Assembly: GCA_040757575.1 (NCBI GenBank)
Contig: JBFLXA010000005.1
Span: forward strand, 134,969 to 198,968
Reading direction: 5' to 3'
DNA from: PFJX01 sp040757575
Lineage (GTDB): Bacteria; Pseudomonadota; Gammaproteobacteria; Burkholderiales; Thiobacillaceae
DNA length: 64,000 nucleotides
This document shows, one piece after another, positions 45,581 through 54,293 of the stretch. The position numbers were made by a program, and so were the translations under genes. The first letter of the stretch is position 1. Each line of letters begins with the position of its first letter. The notes under the pieces are model-generated. The model was not told the origin of the DNA and made no database searches. It saw only the letters and a program-made list of their open reading frames with translations.

Positions 45581-46813
45581 TCAGGGCAGGGCAAGCTTGA
45601 GGCCGATGGTCACGCTGCTGCGGTAAAGCCCGGACAGGGATTGCCGGGCCGTGCCCAGGTTCAGCGCCCCTTGGCCGAACAGGCTGGCCTGGTCGCTGAG
45701 GGCGTATTCGCCATAGCCGGCCAGTTCCGTGTCCTGGTCCGTGAGGCTGCGGGTGAGCATGAGCCGCCAGTAGCCGCCGGTGTCCATGAGGTTGCTTTGC
45801 CAGACCAGGTGCAGATAGTCCCGGCCCAGCAGGGGCAGGGCGTAGCCCAGGGCCAGGCCGGCCAGGGCCGGGGAGGCTGCGGCCCGGTCGAAATAGGCGT
45901 CCATCTGCCGGGCGGAGTAGCCGTGGCCATCGTGGAGCCATTCCAGGTTGAGGGTCTGGCCGTTTTCCAGGGTGTAGGCGGTGCCCAGCAGCAGCGTTGA
46001 CCGGCGGGGGGAGCGGGCCTCCAGGCGGAAGGGCTGGCTGGCATCAGATGGGGAGACGAGGGCGTCTGCCCGGGTGGAAGAAGCTGCCTCGGCGTAGAAC
46101 AGCAGGGCGTCGCTGTAGGTGTAGCGGCCGTGGAGGCCGGCGAACAGGCCCTGGCCCGGGGTCTTCACCAGGGCCAGGCCGGCGGCCCAGTCCTCGCCCC
46201 GCTGCTCCCCGTACAACACCCCGCTGCCCTGCAAATCGCGGGTGTCGTGGCCATCGTGGCCATCGTGACCATCTCCGACCAGGTAGGCCAGGGCCAGGCT
46301 GTGGTCCGTGTCCGGCGTCCAGGACAGCTTCACGTCATCCACCCCGGACAGCTCCGCCAGGGGCGTGCTGCGGCCGTTATCGAAGTAGAAGGGACTGGAA
46401 GGGGAACGGAACTGGGCCGGCCCCCAGTTCAGCACCTCCCGGCCGGCTGCCAGGCTCCAGGCCTCCCCCAGGCGCCAGCGCACCTGGCCCTGACTGATAT
46501 AGGCCTCCTGCCCTGGCTGGCCCCCGGCCGGATGGCTGCGGGCAATGAGTAGGGGGCGCAGAGTCAGGCGCAGGCTGTCCGTCTCGGCTTTCAGGTTGAA
46601 GCGGGCCTCCGCCACGCTGGTGTGCCCAGGCAGGCGGGCGAGGGCATTACCCGGGTTCAGGACGCTGTCACCCCGCAGGTCCAGGGCGGTACCGTGGGCG
46701 TAGAGGGTGGCGTCCCAGGCAGTGGACATGTTTCCAGCCTGGGAGGATTTCACAGGACCAGAGAGCAGCGCCAGGGCAGCCAGGCTGACCCAGGCCGGAA
46801 TAGATGCATTCAC
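45581..46813 (-). CDS. Outer-membrane beta-barrel protein
   Basis: GTG 46813 overlaps the stop of the preceding gene. A signal peptide (about 27 residues) precedes ~380 residues of alternating strands, many ending in aromatic residues, with LALP at the very end; it is porin-like. A loop carries three 9-bp direct repeats (46246-46272) giving GDGHDGHDGHD, a His/Asp-rich segment that may bind metal. It belongs to the six-gene operon with an ABC exporter and a lipoprotein-sorting-type protein. Possibly part of lipid or lipoprotein delivery. Confidence 0.7.
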   Translation of the reverse strand: MNASIPAWVSLAALALLSGPVKSSQAGNMSTAWDATLYAHGTALDLRGDSVLNPGNALARLPGHTSVAEARFNLKAETDSLRLTLRPLLIARSHPAGGQPGQEAYISQGQVRWRLGEAWSLAAGREVLNWGPAQFRSPSSPFYFDNGRSTPLAELSGVDDVKLSWTPDTDHSLALAYLVGDGHDGHDGHDTRDLQGSGVLYGEQRGEDWAAGLALVKTPGQGLFAGLHGRYTYSDALLFYAEAASSTRADALVSPSDASQPFRLEARSPRRSTLLLGTAYTLENGQTLNLEWLHDGHGYSARQMDAYFDRAAASPALAGLALGYALPLLGRDYLHLVWQSNLMDTGGYWRLMLTRSLTDQDTELAGYGEYALSDQASLFGQGALNLGTARQSLSGLYRSSVTIGLKLALP

Positions 46814-47799
46814 TGCATCTGCCCCAGGTCGAATTCCGCCGCCGGCAGGGGGCGTACCGATACTGCGCCGTAGTCCATGGTGGTTTCGGCATCCGTAAGG
46901 GCATCCCGGATGACCATGCGGCTGACGAAGGGGCGGGTTTTTCCCTGGTAGGTGATGCGGTTGCCGTAGGTGAAGGTGGCGGTCTTCAGGAGCTTGCCGG
47001 ACAGGGAGCGGAACTCGGCCTTCAGGCCCACCTGGCGCTGCCTGGAAACCCAGTAGCGCACCTGGTCGTAGGTGGTGCGCTTGTGCTTTGCCCGCAACTC
47101 CAGCAGGTAGCAGGCTTCGCCTTCCAGGTCTGCCTCGCCGGCCAGGGTGGCGTCGTAGTCCTTGGCATAGTTGGTGGCGGCGATGTCGCCGTTGGACGCC
47201 TGGCCGCTCATGCGCTGGCGGGGGGAGATGGGGATGGGCTTGGACAGGCCGGGTCGGGTGAGCCACATGTTGCGCCCCACCTGGAGCAGTTTTGAACCTT
47301 TGAAGCGAGCGGGCTCCAGGGTTTCCGCCACGCTGGCATCGTCCACGGCGCGCACTTCCAGGCGCTGTTCGTCCGGGGTCTTGTCCCCGTCCCGGGACAC
47401 CAGGCTGATCTGCCAGACGATGCCCGGCAGGCCGCCGCCCCGGGCCGTGTCGGCATCCTTGAGCAGGGTCTGGGGGTCGGGGGCGGCCAGGGCGGGGGGG
47501 CTGAGCAGGGCGGCCAGGAGCAGGGTGGCCAGAAGCAGGAGCAGGGTGGGGAGCAGGACAAAGGCACCCTCTCCCCCGGCCCCTCCCCCGCTTGCGGGGG
47601 AGGGGAGATAAACCCCCAAGCCGGCCGGCGTTGCCCCAGCCCCTCCCCCGCAAGCGGGACCAGCCCACAGGGCGCAGGACGCGACGGAGTTGCGGTCCCG
47701 AGCGCAGCGAGGGATGGGCCAAAGGCCCACAGAGGGGTGCGCGGCAGCGCGGGAGAGGGTCAGTTCTTGCAAACCAGACAACATAAAGCACATAACCAT
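46810..47799 (-). CDS. Outer-membrane lipoprotein-sorting-type protein with repeat in its signal region
   Basis: The ATG 47799 has GGGAG seven bases ahead. The C-terminal ~230 residues are LolA/LppX-like: LEVRAVDDASVAETLEPARFKGSKLLQVGRNMWLTRPG, then beta-rich strands ending FDLGQMQ. The signal-type hydrophobic stretch (LLPTLLLLLATLLLAALL) begins only at about residue 80 of this frame, because a 195-bp element (65 codons) is inserted in frame near residue 14. The protein would be 264 residues without it. It may still be exported from an internal start or be impaired. Confidence 0.65.
   Translation of the reverse strand: MVMCFMLSGLQELTLSRAAAHPSVGLWPIPRCARDRNSVASCALWAGPACGGGAGATPAGLGVYLPSPASGGGAGGEGAFVLLPTLLLLLATLLLAALLSPPALAAPDPQTLLKDADTARGGGLPGIVWQISLVSRDGDKTPDEQRLEVRAVDDASVAETLEPARFKGSKLLQVGRNMWLTRPGLSKPIPISPRQRMSGQASNGDIAATNYAKDYDATLAGEADLEGEACYLLELRAKHKRTTYDQVRYWVSRQRQVGLKAEFRSLSGKLLKTATFTYGNRITYQGKTRPFVSRMVIRDALTDAETTMDYGAVSVRPLPAAEFDLGQMQ
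47566..47760. repeat. 195-bp palindromic repeat element inserted in frame
   Basis: The ends are 10-bp inverted copies (ACCCTCTCCC at 47566-47575 and GGGAGAGGGT at 47751-47760). The inside has GC-rich stems such as CCCCTCCCCC-GCTT-GCGGGGGAGGGG. Length is a multiple of three, so the host frame stays open. No transposase and no clear target-site duplication are seen; a small non-autonomous element is likely. Confidence 0.65.
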
Positions 47800-47815
47800 T
47801 CTTCTTCTCCCAGGC

Positions 47816-49075
47816 CTAAACATGCCCCAGTGCATCAATGATGGGTTGCCGGGCGGCCCGGCGGGCGGGCAGCAGGGCGGCGATGGTGCCCACGGCCAGC
47901 ATCATGGCCAGGGTCAGCCCCATGCGCATGAGGTCCAGGTCCACCAGCAGGGGCACCGGGCGCACGGAATTGGGGGGCACGTAGGCAATGTCGGCGGCGT
48001 TGATGCCCCAGCGCACCCCCAGGGTGATCAGCACCCCCACGCCGCAGCCGATCAGGGCCAGGAGCAGGGATTCGGTGGCGAACAGGCGCACCACCCCCAG
48101 GCGCTTCAGGCCGATGGCCCGCAGGGTGCCGATCTCCCGGGTGCGCTCCACCACGGCCATGCCCATGGAATTGGCCACGCTCATCACCACCACCGTAAGC
48201 ACTATGGCGAAGATGAAGCCGAAGATCATGTCGAACATGTCGTGGACCTGGCGGTAGAAGGCGGACAGGTCCACCCAGGTCTTGATCTCCACGTCGTAGC
48301 CAGCGGCTTGCAGGGTGTGCAGCAACTTTGCCGCCAGGGGGCCGGTCTGGTCCACATCGTCCAGCAGCACCGTCAGCCGGTCGGCCCGGCCTTCTGCGTC
48401 CAGCAGACTCTGGGCCAGGGCCAGGGGCATGAAGATGAACTTGTCGTTGGTGCCCGCGTTGCCGGTGTTGAAGCCGCCCCCCACGCTCACATCCAGGGCG
48501 TTGGCCTGGCCCGTGAGGGTGTTCACCAGCAGGGCGGCATCGCCACCGTTCTCCAGGTTCAGCAGCTCCAGCAGGCCCTCGCTCACGTTCACCACTTCCT
48601 GCCGCGCCGGGTCCAGTTTCTTGGCGACGAGCTTGTCGAAGCCGTGTTCGATCTCATAGGCCGTAAGCCCCCCTTCCTGAAGGCGGTCCATGGCCTGGGG
48701 CGTGATGCCCTCCGCCAGGAAGATGGTGCTGGCCCGGCCGTTGCTGGCCAGGCCGGACAAGGCCAGGCGGGGGGTCACCAGTTTTACGTGGTCCGCTGCC
48801 TGGATCAGGGCCGTCATGGCGGCCACTTCTTCCGGGGTGAGCAGGTAGCGTTCCGGGTCCAGCTTGCCCGCCGTGTCCATGCCCCGCTTCTGGATCGTGA
48901 GATGCCCCAGCAGTTCGCCGTAGATGGCCTGGCGGGACAGCCCGTCGTAGACGTTATGGGTGTAGCCGGCAAACAGGCTGATGGCGGCGAAGCCGAAGGC
49001 CATGGCCAGCAGGGTGACCAGGGAGCGGTTGCGGTTGCGGGCCAGGCCCCGCATGGCGAGCTTCGCGGTGTTCAT
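47816..49075 (-). CDS. ABC transporter permease (FtsX/MacB-like)
   Basis: The 419-residue protein overlaps the ATPase gene by four bases. One N-terminal helix (residues 18-40) precedes a large periplasmic domain and three helices near the C terminus (about 275-410), the usual FtsX-like layout, with VERTREIGTLRAIGLKR between helices. It forms the membrane part of an exporter with the preceding ATPase. With the lipoprotein-sorting-type and beta-barrel proteins, it would move a lipid or lipoprotein to the outer membrane. Confidence 0.9.
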   Translation of the reverse strand: MNTAKLAMRGLARNRNRSLVTLLAMAFGFAAISLFAGYTHNVYDGLSRQAIYGELLGHLTIQKRGMDTAGKLDPERYLLTPEEVAAMTALIQAADHVKLVTPRLALSGLASNGRASTIFLAEGITPQAMDRLQEGGLTAYEIEHGFDKLVAKKLDPARQEVVNVSEGLLELLNLENGGDAALLVNTLTGQANALDVSVGGGFNTGNAGTNDKFIFMPLALAQSLLDAEGRADRLTVLLDDVDQTGPLAAKLLHTLQAAGYDVEIKTWVDLSAFYRQVHDMFDMIFGFIFAIVLTVVVMSVANSMGMAVVERTREIGTLRAIGLKRLGVVRLFATESLLLALIGCGVGVLITLGVRWGINAADIAYVPPNSVRPVPLLVDLDLMRMGLTLAMMLAVGTIAALLPARRAARQPIIDALGHV

Positions 49076-49785
49076 GCCGCCCCCCCGGCCATGCCTTCAT
49101 CGCTGGCAACCAGGCCATCCCGCAGCAGGATCTTGCGGTCCACGTGCTCCAGCAGACGGGGGTCGTGGGTGGTGAACACGAAGGTCACCCCCTTGGCCCG
49201 GTTCATGTCCCGCATCAGGTCCACGATCATGCGGCTGTTCTCCGAATCCAGGTTGGCGGTGGGCTCGTCGGCAATCACCAGCCGGGGCTCAATGACCAGC
49301 GCCCGGGCAATGGCCACCCGCTGGCGCTGGCCGCCGGATAGCTTGTCCGGCCGGGCGCCGGCAAAGCGTTCCAGGCCCACGTCCGCCAGGGCAGCCACCG
49401 CCCGGCGGCGGGCCTCGGCTTCCGTCATGCCGCGAATCTGCAAAGGCAGCATCACGTTCTCCAGAGCGGAAATCACCGGCACCAGGTTGAAGCTCTGGAA
49501 CACGAAGCCGATGCGACTGCCGCGAAAGCGGGTGAGGGCGTCATCGTCCAGCGCTCCCGTGTCCTGGCCGTCGAAATGGACCGCACCGGCACTGGGGGCA
49601 TCGATGAGCCCCACCAGATGCATCAGGGTGGACTTGCCGCTGCCGGAAGGCCCCCACACCGCCAGAAACTCCCCGGCATGAATCTCCAGGGACACCCCCG
49701 CCAGGGCCACCACTTCCGTGGCCCCCAGGGCAAACCGGCGCTGCACCCCCTGGAGGGCGAGGAGGGGCGCGGCGGCCTCAGCCAT
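49072..49785 (-). CDS. ABC transporter ATP-binding protein (LolD/MacB-like)
   Basis: The 237-residue protein has Walker A (GPSGSGKST), LSGGQRQRVAIARAL signature and Walker B (LVIADEPTANLD). It is the first gene of a minus-strand operon of ATPase, permease, lipoprotein-sorting-type protein, beta-barrel, LytS and LytTR. The upstream 305 bases hold its promoter, not identified. Confidence 0.92.
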   Translation of the reverse strand: MAEAAAPLLALQGVQRRFALGATEVVALAGVSLEIHAGEFLAVWGPSGSGKSTLMHLVGLIDAPSAGAVHFDGQDTGALDDDALTRFRGSRIGFVFQSFNLVPVISALENVMLPLQIRGMTEAEARRRAVAALADVGLERFAGARPDKLSGGQRQRVAIARALVIEPRLVIADEPTANLDSENSRMIVDLMRDMNRAKGVTFVFTTHDPRLLEHVDRKILLRDGLVASDEGMAGGAA

Positions 49786-50090
49786 GGCAGGAGGGTGCCG
49801 TCAGGCCGGCACAGGCTAAGAACGCAAACGGGTATATGGGTAGAAGCACGGCAGATCCCCAGGTGATGAATCGGGGGTGAGCATCCCTTCCAGGGGCTGG
49901 GCGGGCCAAGGGGCGTGCGACGAAGGCGGGGAAATGGGGAGCGAACTGCGGGAAACGGGGGTGAGTGGGGTGTGATTTGAGCGCTGATGCTGGCAGTGAA
50001 GAACCTGTTACGGTTATAGGTAGCTTGAGGCGTGGCAGTCACCTGCCAAGGTAGTTCCCTGCTTGGCGAAGAAATGTTGCTCATTGGGGT
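49786..50090. other. Intergenic region with no recognised gene
   Basis: This 305-base stretch lies between the ABC operon (leftward) and the 3' end of fic. I see no ORF with a good start, no clear terminator and no strong promoter match. It should hold the promoter of the ABC operon. Confidence 0.4.
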
Positions 50091-51203
50091 TCATGGCTTA
50101 TTCCCTGATGAGTTCGGCTGGGTAGGCGTAGCTTGCCCGATAGGTTGCGGTATCTGTTCACCCGTCAGTTCCCACTTGGCAGCGCGGCCTTTGCCTGTTG
50201 GTGTGATCAGCCCCTCGGTTTTCATGGCACGCAAGACGACGCGCACCATGTCGCGGCTGATGCCGGGGCAGGCTTCTTCGATTTCAGAAATCGAAAACGG
50301 CAGATTTCTCTTGAGGATTTCGGCGCGCACACGGTCGCCCTTGGCGCCACGCCCATGTGAGAGGGTGCCCACACGTTCCTCGAATTCCTTGTAGGCCCGC
50401 AGCAGTGCCCCCCAGAAGTAGTCGAGCCATGGGGCAATGTTGTGCTCACCCTCATGCCAGCCTTGGGAGCTGGCCTCCAGCGTTTCGTAGTAGCTCTCTT
50501 TCGACTCTTCGAAGATGCGCTCCAGACTGATGAAGCGGCCTACCGCGTAGTCGAAGTGATAGAGCAATTGCAGGGTCAGCAGCCGCGCCATGCGGCCGTT
50601 GCCATCCGGGAAGGGGTGGATGCAGAGGAAATCGAGGATGACCAGCGGAACCAGTACAAGCGGGTCGGCCAGATGTTGATCCAGAGCCGTGCGGTAACGC
50701 GTAATCAGGTCGGTCATCGCCATTGGCGTAAGGTGCGCTGCAACCGGCCGGAAGCGGATGCGCGAGCTGCCGTCGGGGTGGCGCTCGACGATGTCGTTGT
50801 TGGCGGCTTTCCAGTGCCCGCCCGGCTGTGGCATGTAGCGATACAGAATGCCGTGGAGTTGCAGAACAGTGCCCTCCGAAAAGGGCATCTGCTCACCGCT
50901 TTCGTGGATCAGGCCCAGCGCGTCACGGTAGCCGGCCACTTCTTGCTCAGATCTGCTCTTAGGTGAGGCGTTCTTGAGTACCAGGGACTTGAGGCGGGTG
51001 GCAGCCACCACCACACCTTCGAGGCGATTTGAGGATTCGGCCGACTCGACAACTGCCACTTGGCGAAGATCGCTCAACACCTCGGGAGACTGCGCGACAA
51101 AGAGTTGCTGCTTGCCCCGATACTCGCCCAGAGCGCGCAGCGTCGCCAGTTGCTGGGCATCAAAACGCAGCTTGGCGAGGTAGTCGGGCAAGAGTGAGTG
51201 CAT
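50091..51203 (-). CDS. Fic-family AMPylation protein
   Basis: The 370-residue protein has an N-terminal Fic_N region with the inhibitory motif SNRLEG (Ser58 to Gly63), the core HPFPDGNGRMAR (His196, Asp200, Asn202, Arg204) and a C-terminal winged helix-turn-helix. It transfers AMP from ATP to a target protein, and the N-terminal motif holds it inactive until relieved (class II Fic). The winged helix may bind the repeats upstream of its start (51221-51287) and repress its own gene. It has slightly lower GC than the flanks. Confidence 0.9.
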   Translation of the reverse strand: MHSLLPDYLAKLRFDAQQLATLRALGEYRGKQQLFVAQSPEVLSDLRQVAVVESAESSNRLEGVVVAATRLKSLVLKNASPKSRSEQEVAGYRDALGLIHESGEQMPFSEGTVLQLHGILYRYMPQPGGHWKAANNDIVERHPDGSSRIRFRPVAAHLTPMAMTDLITRYRTALDQHLADPLVLVPLVILDFLCIHPFPDGNGRMARLLTLQLLYHFDYAVGRFISLERIFEESKESYYETLEASSQGWHEGEHNIAPWLDYFWGALLRAYKEFEERVGTLSHGRGAKGDRVRAEILKRNLPFSISEIEEACPGISRDMVRVVLRAMKTEGLITPTGKGRAAKWELTGEQIPQPIGQATPTQPNSSGNKP

Positions 51204-51220
51204 GAGTGATCTTAGCGGTG

Positions 51221-51287
51221 GCGAATGGGGTAATCGTATTCCTGATCGGGGTAAAGTGCCGCTCTATTACCCCTATAAATCATTCGC
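51221..51287. promoter_or_regulatory. Nested inverted repeats upstream of fic
   Basis: GCGAATGGGGTAAT (51221-51234) has both parts mirrored further right: ATTACCCC (51266-51273) and ATTCGC (51282-51287). A second direct GGGGTAA lies at 51248-51254. The stretch starts 18 bases before the fic start codon, suiting autoregulation. Confidence 0.5.
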
Positions 51288-51470
51288 TACCCTATTTTGC
51301 AGATCTTGGCTTCGTGTTCGTTCTGTCGTGTGAAGCAGGCGCTAGCAATCAACCTGAGCATGCCGTAACAGCAAAGCAAACTGCCCTAAAAGCGGAGATT
51401 GGCCGTTGCTGGAAAGCGGGGGGTAGACGCGCCAGGTAAGCGCTGGTGCCGAATACCCATACTTACGCCT

Positions 51471-51752
51471 TCACCTCATCATCGCCACCACAAACACCAC
51501 CAGCATGACGACCGTCGGGGCGATGCTGACCCCGGTGGCCCAGGCCATTTCGCCAGCTCGCAGCAGATAAATCCCCGTGCCGATGCCCGCTGTGCCCAGC
51601 AGGCCGAAGCCCAGCATCCAGAGCTTGAGGAGGCGGATTTCCGGGGGTTTGGCGTTGGCGCCCATGCCCATCAGGAAGGTGAGGGCGGTGAGGGTGGCCA
51701 GGACGGTGCAGGCCATGGCGGCCAGGGCGGCGATGAACAGCAGGGTCTTCAT
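51471..51752 (-). CDS. Small membrane protein (93 aa), unknown
   Basis: The ATG 51752 begins a protein with three hydrophobic helices (about residues 4-30, 43-65 and 72-92) and little else. No family is recognised. It follows the 456-residue hypothetical gene by 20 bases on the same strand, so the two may be co-transcribed. Confidence 0.5.
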   Translation of the reverse strand: MKTLLFIAALAAMACTVLATLTALTFLMGMGANAKPPEIRLLKLWMLGFGLLGTAGIGTGIYLLRAGEMAWATGVSIAPTVVMLVVFVVAMMR

Positions 51753-51771
51753 GGTCTCGGCTCCTTGGCGG

Positions 51772-53142
51772 TTATGGGCTGGAGTTAGGGCTGGGGCCAG
51801 GGTGGGTGTCCAGTTCCCTCAGGACGGTGCGGGCGCAGTCCGCCAGAAAGCCGTCGTGGCGGGAGATTTTGCGCATCCAGGTGCTCAGGGGGGTGAGGAT
51901 ATCCGGGGTGGACAGTTTGAGTTCGGCGAGGGTCAGCAGGAGCAATTCCCCCTTGCCCCGGTCGGCTATGGCGCCGGGTACCTCCGCCAGGGGGGCGAGG
52001 GACAGGGTTTCCAGCAGTTGGATCAGGGCGGGGGCCAGGCGGGGCGCAGCCGTGGCCAGCTGGGGGGCGGGCATCTCCCGGGCGATGAGGAAGCCGATGC
52101 CCTGGCGGGTGGGGTCCGGGCTGTCCAGGGCCTGGAGCAGGATTTCCAGGGCATCGGCACGCCGGGCGATGAGTTCGGCGGCGATGGGGCTGCCGGGGCT
52201 GCGGGGCTGGGCGTGGTGGAGTAGATCGGCCAGGTCGCTGGCGGGGTCGAGTTGCAGGGCCTGCCAGAGCAGGACGTAGCCGCGCAACGGGTGGCTGGGG
52301 TTGTTTAGCAGGTCGGCGGGGGGCGGGGATTTGATCCGGTGGGTGGTCCGCAGGCGGGTGGCGACGGACAGATCGGCCTGTTCCCTGGCCAGCCGGGCTT
52401 CCAGCGGAGCGAGTTGGTCAAGGCGGGTGCAGCAGCTGTCGGCCGGGTAATAGAGGGTGGGGTAGCGGACGAAGTCGGCGCCCATGGGCCAGCGGGCGTG
52501 GGCGGTGTAATCCACCCTGACCCGGGGCCAGCCGGATATCCAGCGGTGGACGGGGCCGGGCAGGGCGACGGTGCGGTTTTCCTGCCAGGCGCTGCCGGTG
52601 AAGCGGCCGTCGTCGCCAAAGCTGCGGGTGCAGGTGACGGTGCCGCAGGCCAGGCAGGCGGCCACGGTGAGTTCGCTGCGGGGGGAGATGAGTTCCCGAT
52701 GTAACGCGGGGTCACAGTCGCAGGCGACCCGGGTTTCTGCCAGGGAGGTGTCGTCCGGTGCCTGCTTGCCCATGTGGGCTTGGAGGGAGGTCTCGGGCCG
52801 CCGGGGTGTATAGGTGGGAGGGGGGTGAGAGGGTGAAGGCGTCGGGGCGGGTGGGGGCGGTGGCTGGGTTTCCGGGTCGGCGTATTCCGGCTCTGGAACC
52901 CCGAAGTAGTCCCGCATCCTGCCGTTGCGGGGGCCGTCTCTGGCGGCCAGGGCAAAGCGCAGCGGGGTGCGGGCGCCGTCCTGTTCCAGTTCCATCCAGA
53001 TTTCCATGCGGGTGGTATCCAGGCCCAGGCCCCGGATCACACCCTGGTCCCCGGCCCGCAAGGTATGGCCGGCCAGGTCGGTGAAGTCCCGCAGCACGGT
53101 GACGGGCTGGTCGATGTGCAGGTGGTCGATGGTGCAGGCCAT
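51772..53142 (-). CDS. Hypothetical multi-part protein (456 aa)
   Basis: The N-terminal ~85 residues form a small beta-rich domain, followed by a Pro-rich linker (about 92-112). Next is a Cys-containing region (CDCD, CLACGTVTCTR) and a helical C-terminal ~180 residues with HEAT-like or armadillo-like repeats (from about residue 275). No signal peptide is seen. No family is recognised. It follows the RES toxin gene by 23 bases on the same strand, so it might belong to that module. Confidence 0.55.
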   Translation of the reverse strand: MACTIDHLHIDQPVTVLRDFTDLAGHTLRAGDQGVIRGLGLDTTRMEIWMELEQDGARTPLRFALAARDGPRNGRMRDYFGVPEPEYADPETQPPPPPAPTPSPSHPPPTYTPRRPETSLQAHMGKQAPDDTSLAETRVACDCDPALHRELISPRSELTVAACLACGTVTCTRSFGDDGRFTGSAWQENRTVALPGPVHRWISGWPRVRVDYTAHARWPMGADFVRYPTLYYPADSCCTRLDQLAPLEARLAREQADLSVATRLRTTHRIKSPPPADLLNNPSHPLRGYVLLWQALQLDPASDLADLLHHAQPRSPGSPIAAELIARRADALEILLQALDSPDPTRQGIGFLIAREMPAPQLATAAPRLAPALIQLLETLSLAPLAEVPGAIADRGKGELLLLTLAELKLSTPDILTPLSTWMRKISRHDGFLADCARTVLRELDTHPGPSPNSSP

Positions 53143-53165
53143 GGGGGTGGGGTTAGGCCGGTGTT

Positions 53166-53867
53166 TCAGGCCGGAATGCGCAGCCAGGTCTTGCCCACCT
53201 GTTTTTCCACCTGCACACCCCGGGCCGTGGTGCGGTAGGTGAGGTGGCAGGCGATCTGGGGGGTGGAGAGCAGGTTGGGGTTGAGGAGGGCGAAGTTGTC
53301 GCCGGGGCAGCGGGCAGAGCGGGTGGCCAGGCCCGGGTGGCCTTCCCGGTGCAGGCGGGCGCCGATGGCCTGGGTGAAGCGGTAGTCGGTGGGGTGCACC
53401 AGGTCCGGGTAGTCAGGGGCCAGGGGGCGCAGGTCCACCAGGGCGGCGTCGCAGCGTACCCAGTAGACCTTGCGTTCGGCGATGACGCCCACGCGGCGGA
53501 AACCGGCGTCGTCCAGCAGGCCGGTCAGCCAGTGGTGGACGGTTTCATGCACTGTGGTTTCGATGCTGTCGCTGCCGTACCAGATGCCGAACCGGCCGTC
53601 GGAAAACCGGCTGGCCTGCCAGTGCTGGAAGGGGTAGCCGATGGCGTTGAACCAGGCGGCGTCCTCGAAGGGCCGGTGGATGACCGGGGTGTTGGACTGG
53701 TAGGTGGGGGGCTTCACTGCGTCTTCCACGCCCTGGGCCCGTTGCCAGTCGGCGGGGTCGTCGCTCAGGTCGTCGAACAGGTTCTGGCTTTGCCGCAGGG
53801 AAACGATGTTGCGGGCCAGGTTCTGGTGGATGTCCGCCAGCCCCACCCGGCTGAACAGGGCCTCCAC
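53166..53867 (-). CDS. RES-family toxin (NAD-degrading type)
   Basis: The GTG start at 53867 overlaps the antitoxin stop by one base. The 233-residue protein has the RES domain: PVIHRPFEDAAW, SRFSDGRFGIWYGSDSIETTVHE (about 85-110, with the Arg and Glu of the motif) and a Ser further on. RES toxins degrade NAD and stop growth unless bound by the Xre/MbcA-type partner. It is larger than the usual RES protein (about 150-170 residues), with extra N-terminal sequence. Confidence 0.75.
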   Translation of the reverse strand: MEALFSRVGLADIHQNLARNIVSLRQSQNLFDDLSDDPADWQRAQGVEDAVKPPTYQSNTPVIHRPFEDAAWFNAIGYPFQHWQASRFSDGRFGIWYGSDSIETTVHETVHHWLTGLLDDAGFRRVGVIAERKVYWVRCDAALVDLRPLAPDYPDLVHPTDYRFTQAIGARLHREGHPGLATRSARCPGDNFALLNPNLLSTPQIACHLTYRTTARGVQVEKQVGKTWLRIPA

Positions 53868-54265
53868 TACTGGCCCCGGGCCCGGTCCAGGTAGGCCCGC
53901 ACCATGAGCAGGCCGGCAAAGCCGTAGGTCTTGATGGTTTCCACCGGGCTCAGGTTTTCAAAGGCCCGGTTGCGGGCAGACATCCAGCCATAGGCCAGGT
54001 CAGGGTTGTGGGGAAAGAGCAGACGCAGGCTCTTGTGGATGCCCAGCAGATGGCCCACTCGCTCGAACTGGTCCCGGCTGGTGCCAATGGGCTCGCCCTT
54101 GCGGTAGCGGCCCAGGGCAGCCCGGTTGCTGGGGGCCAGGCCCAGCAGGGCAGCCTGGTCTTCGGTGCTCAGTTGCCAGTGATCCAGCAGTTTCATGGTC
54201 ATGCGGGCCAGGGCGCCCCGCTCTTCGGGGGCGGGGGTGAGGGCAGCGGCGGTGGCGGTGTTCAT
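53867..54265 (-). CDS. MbcA/ParS/Xre-type antitoxin (DUF2384)
   Basis: I use ATG 54265; a GTG also lies at 54274. The 132-residue protein has a helix-turn-helix-like region (LSTEDQAALLGLAPSNRAALGRYRKG, about 35-60) and the DUF2384 C-terminal domain with HLLGIHKSLRLLFP and AYGWMSARN. It pairs with the RES toxin downstream, sharing one base. It binds the dyad upstream (54294-54345) if autoregulated as in related modules. Confidence 0.78.
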   Translation of the reverse strand: MNTATAAALTPAPEERGALARMTMKLLDHWQLSTEDQAALLGLAPSNRAALGRYRKGEPIGTSRDQFERVGHLLGIHKSLRLLFPHNPDLAYGWMSARNRAFENLSPVETIKTYGFAGLLMVRAYLDRARGQ

Positions 54266-54293
54266 GGCGGTCACGGTTTGGACTGGTTGAGCC

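Noticed and set aside
47690..49681. A 663-codon plus-strand frame opposite the ABC permease and ATPase
   Set aside because: It is rich in Gly/Gln/His/Ala, without domains, and lies opposite two conserved genes.
51206..51439. A 77-codon plus-strand frame covering the fic upstream repeats
   Set aside because: It overlaps the likely operator region and has no ribosome site or family.
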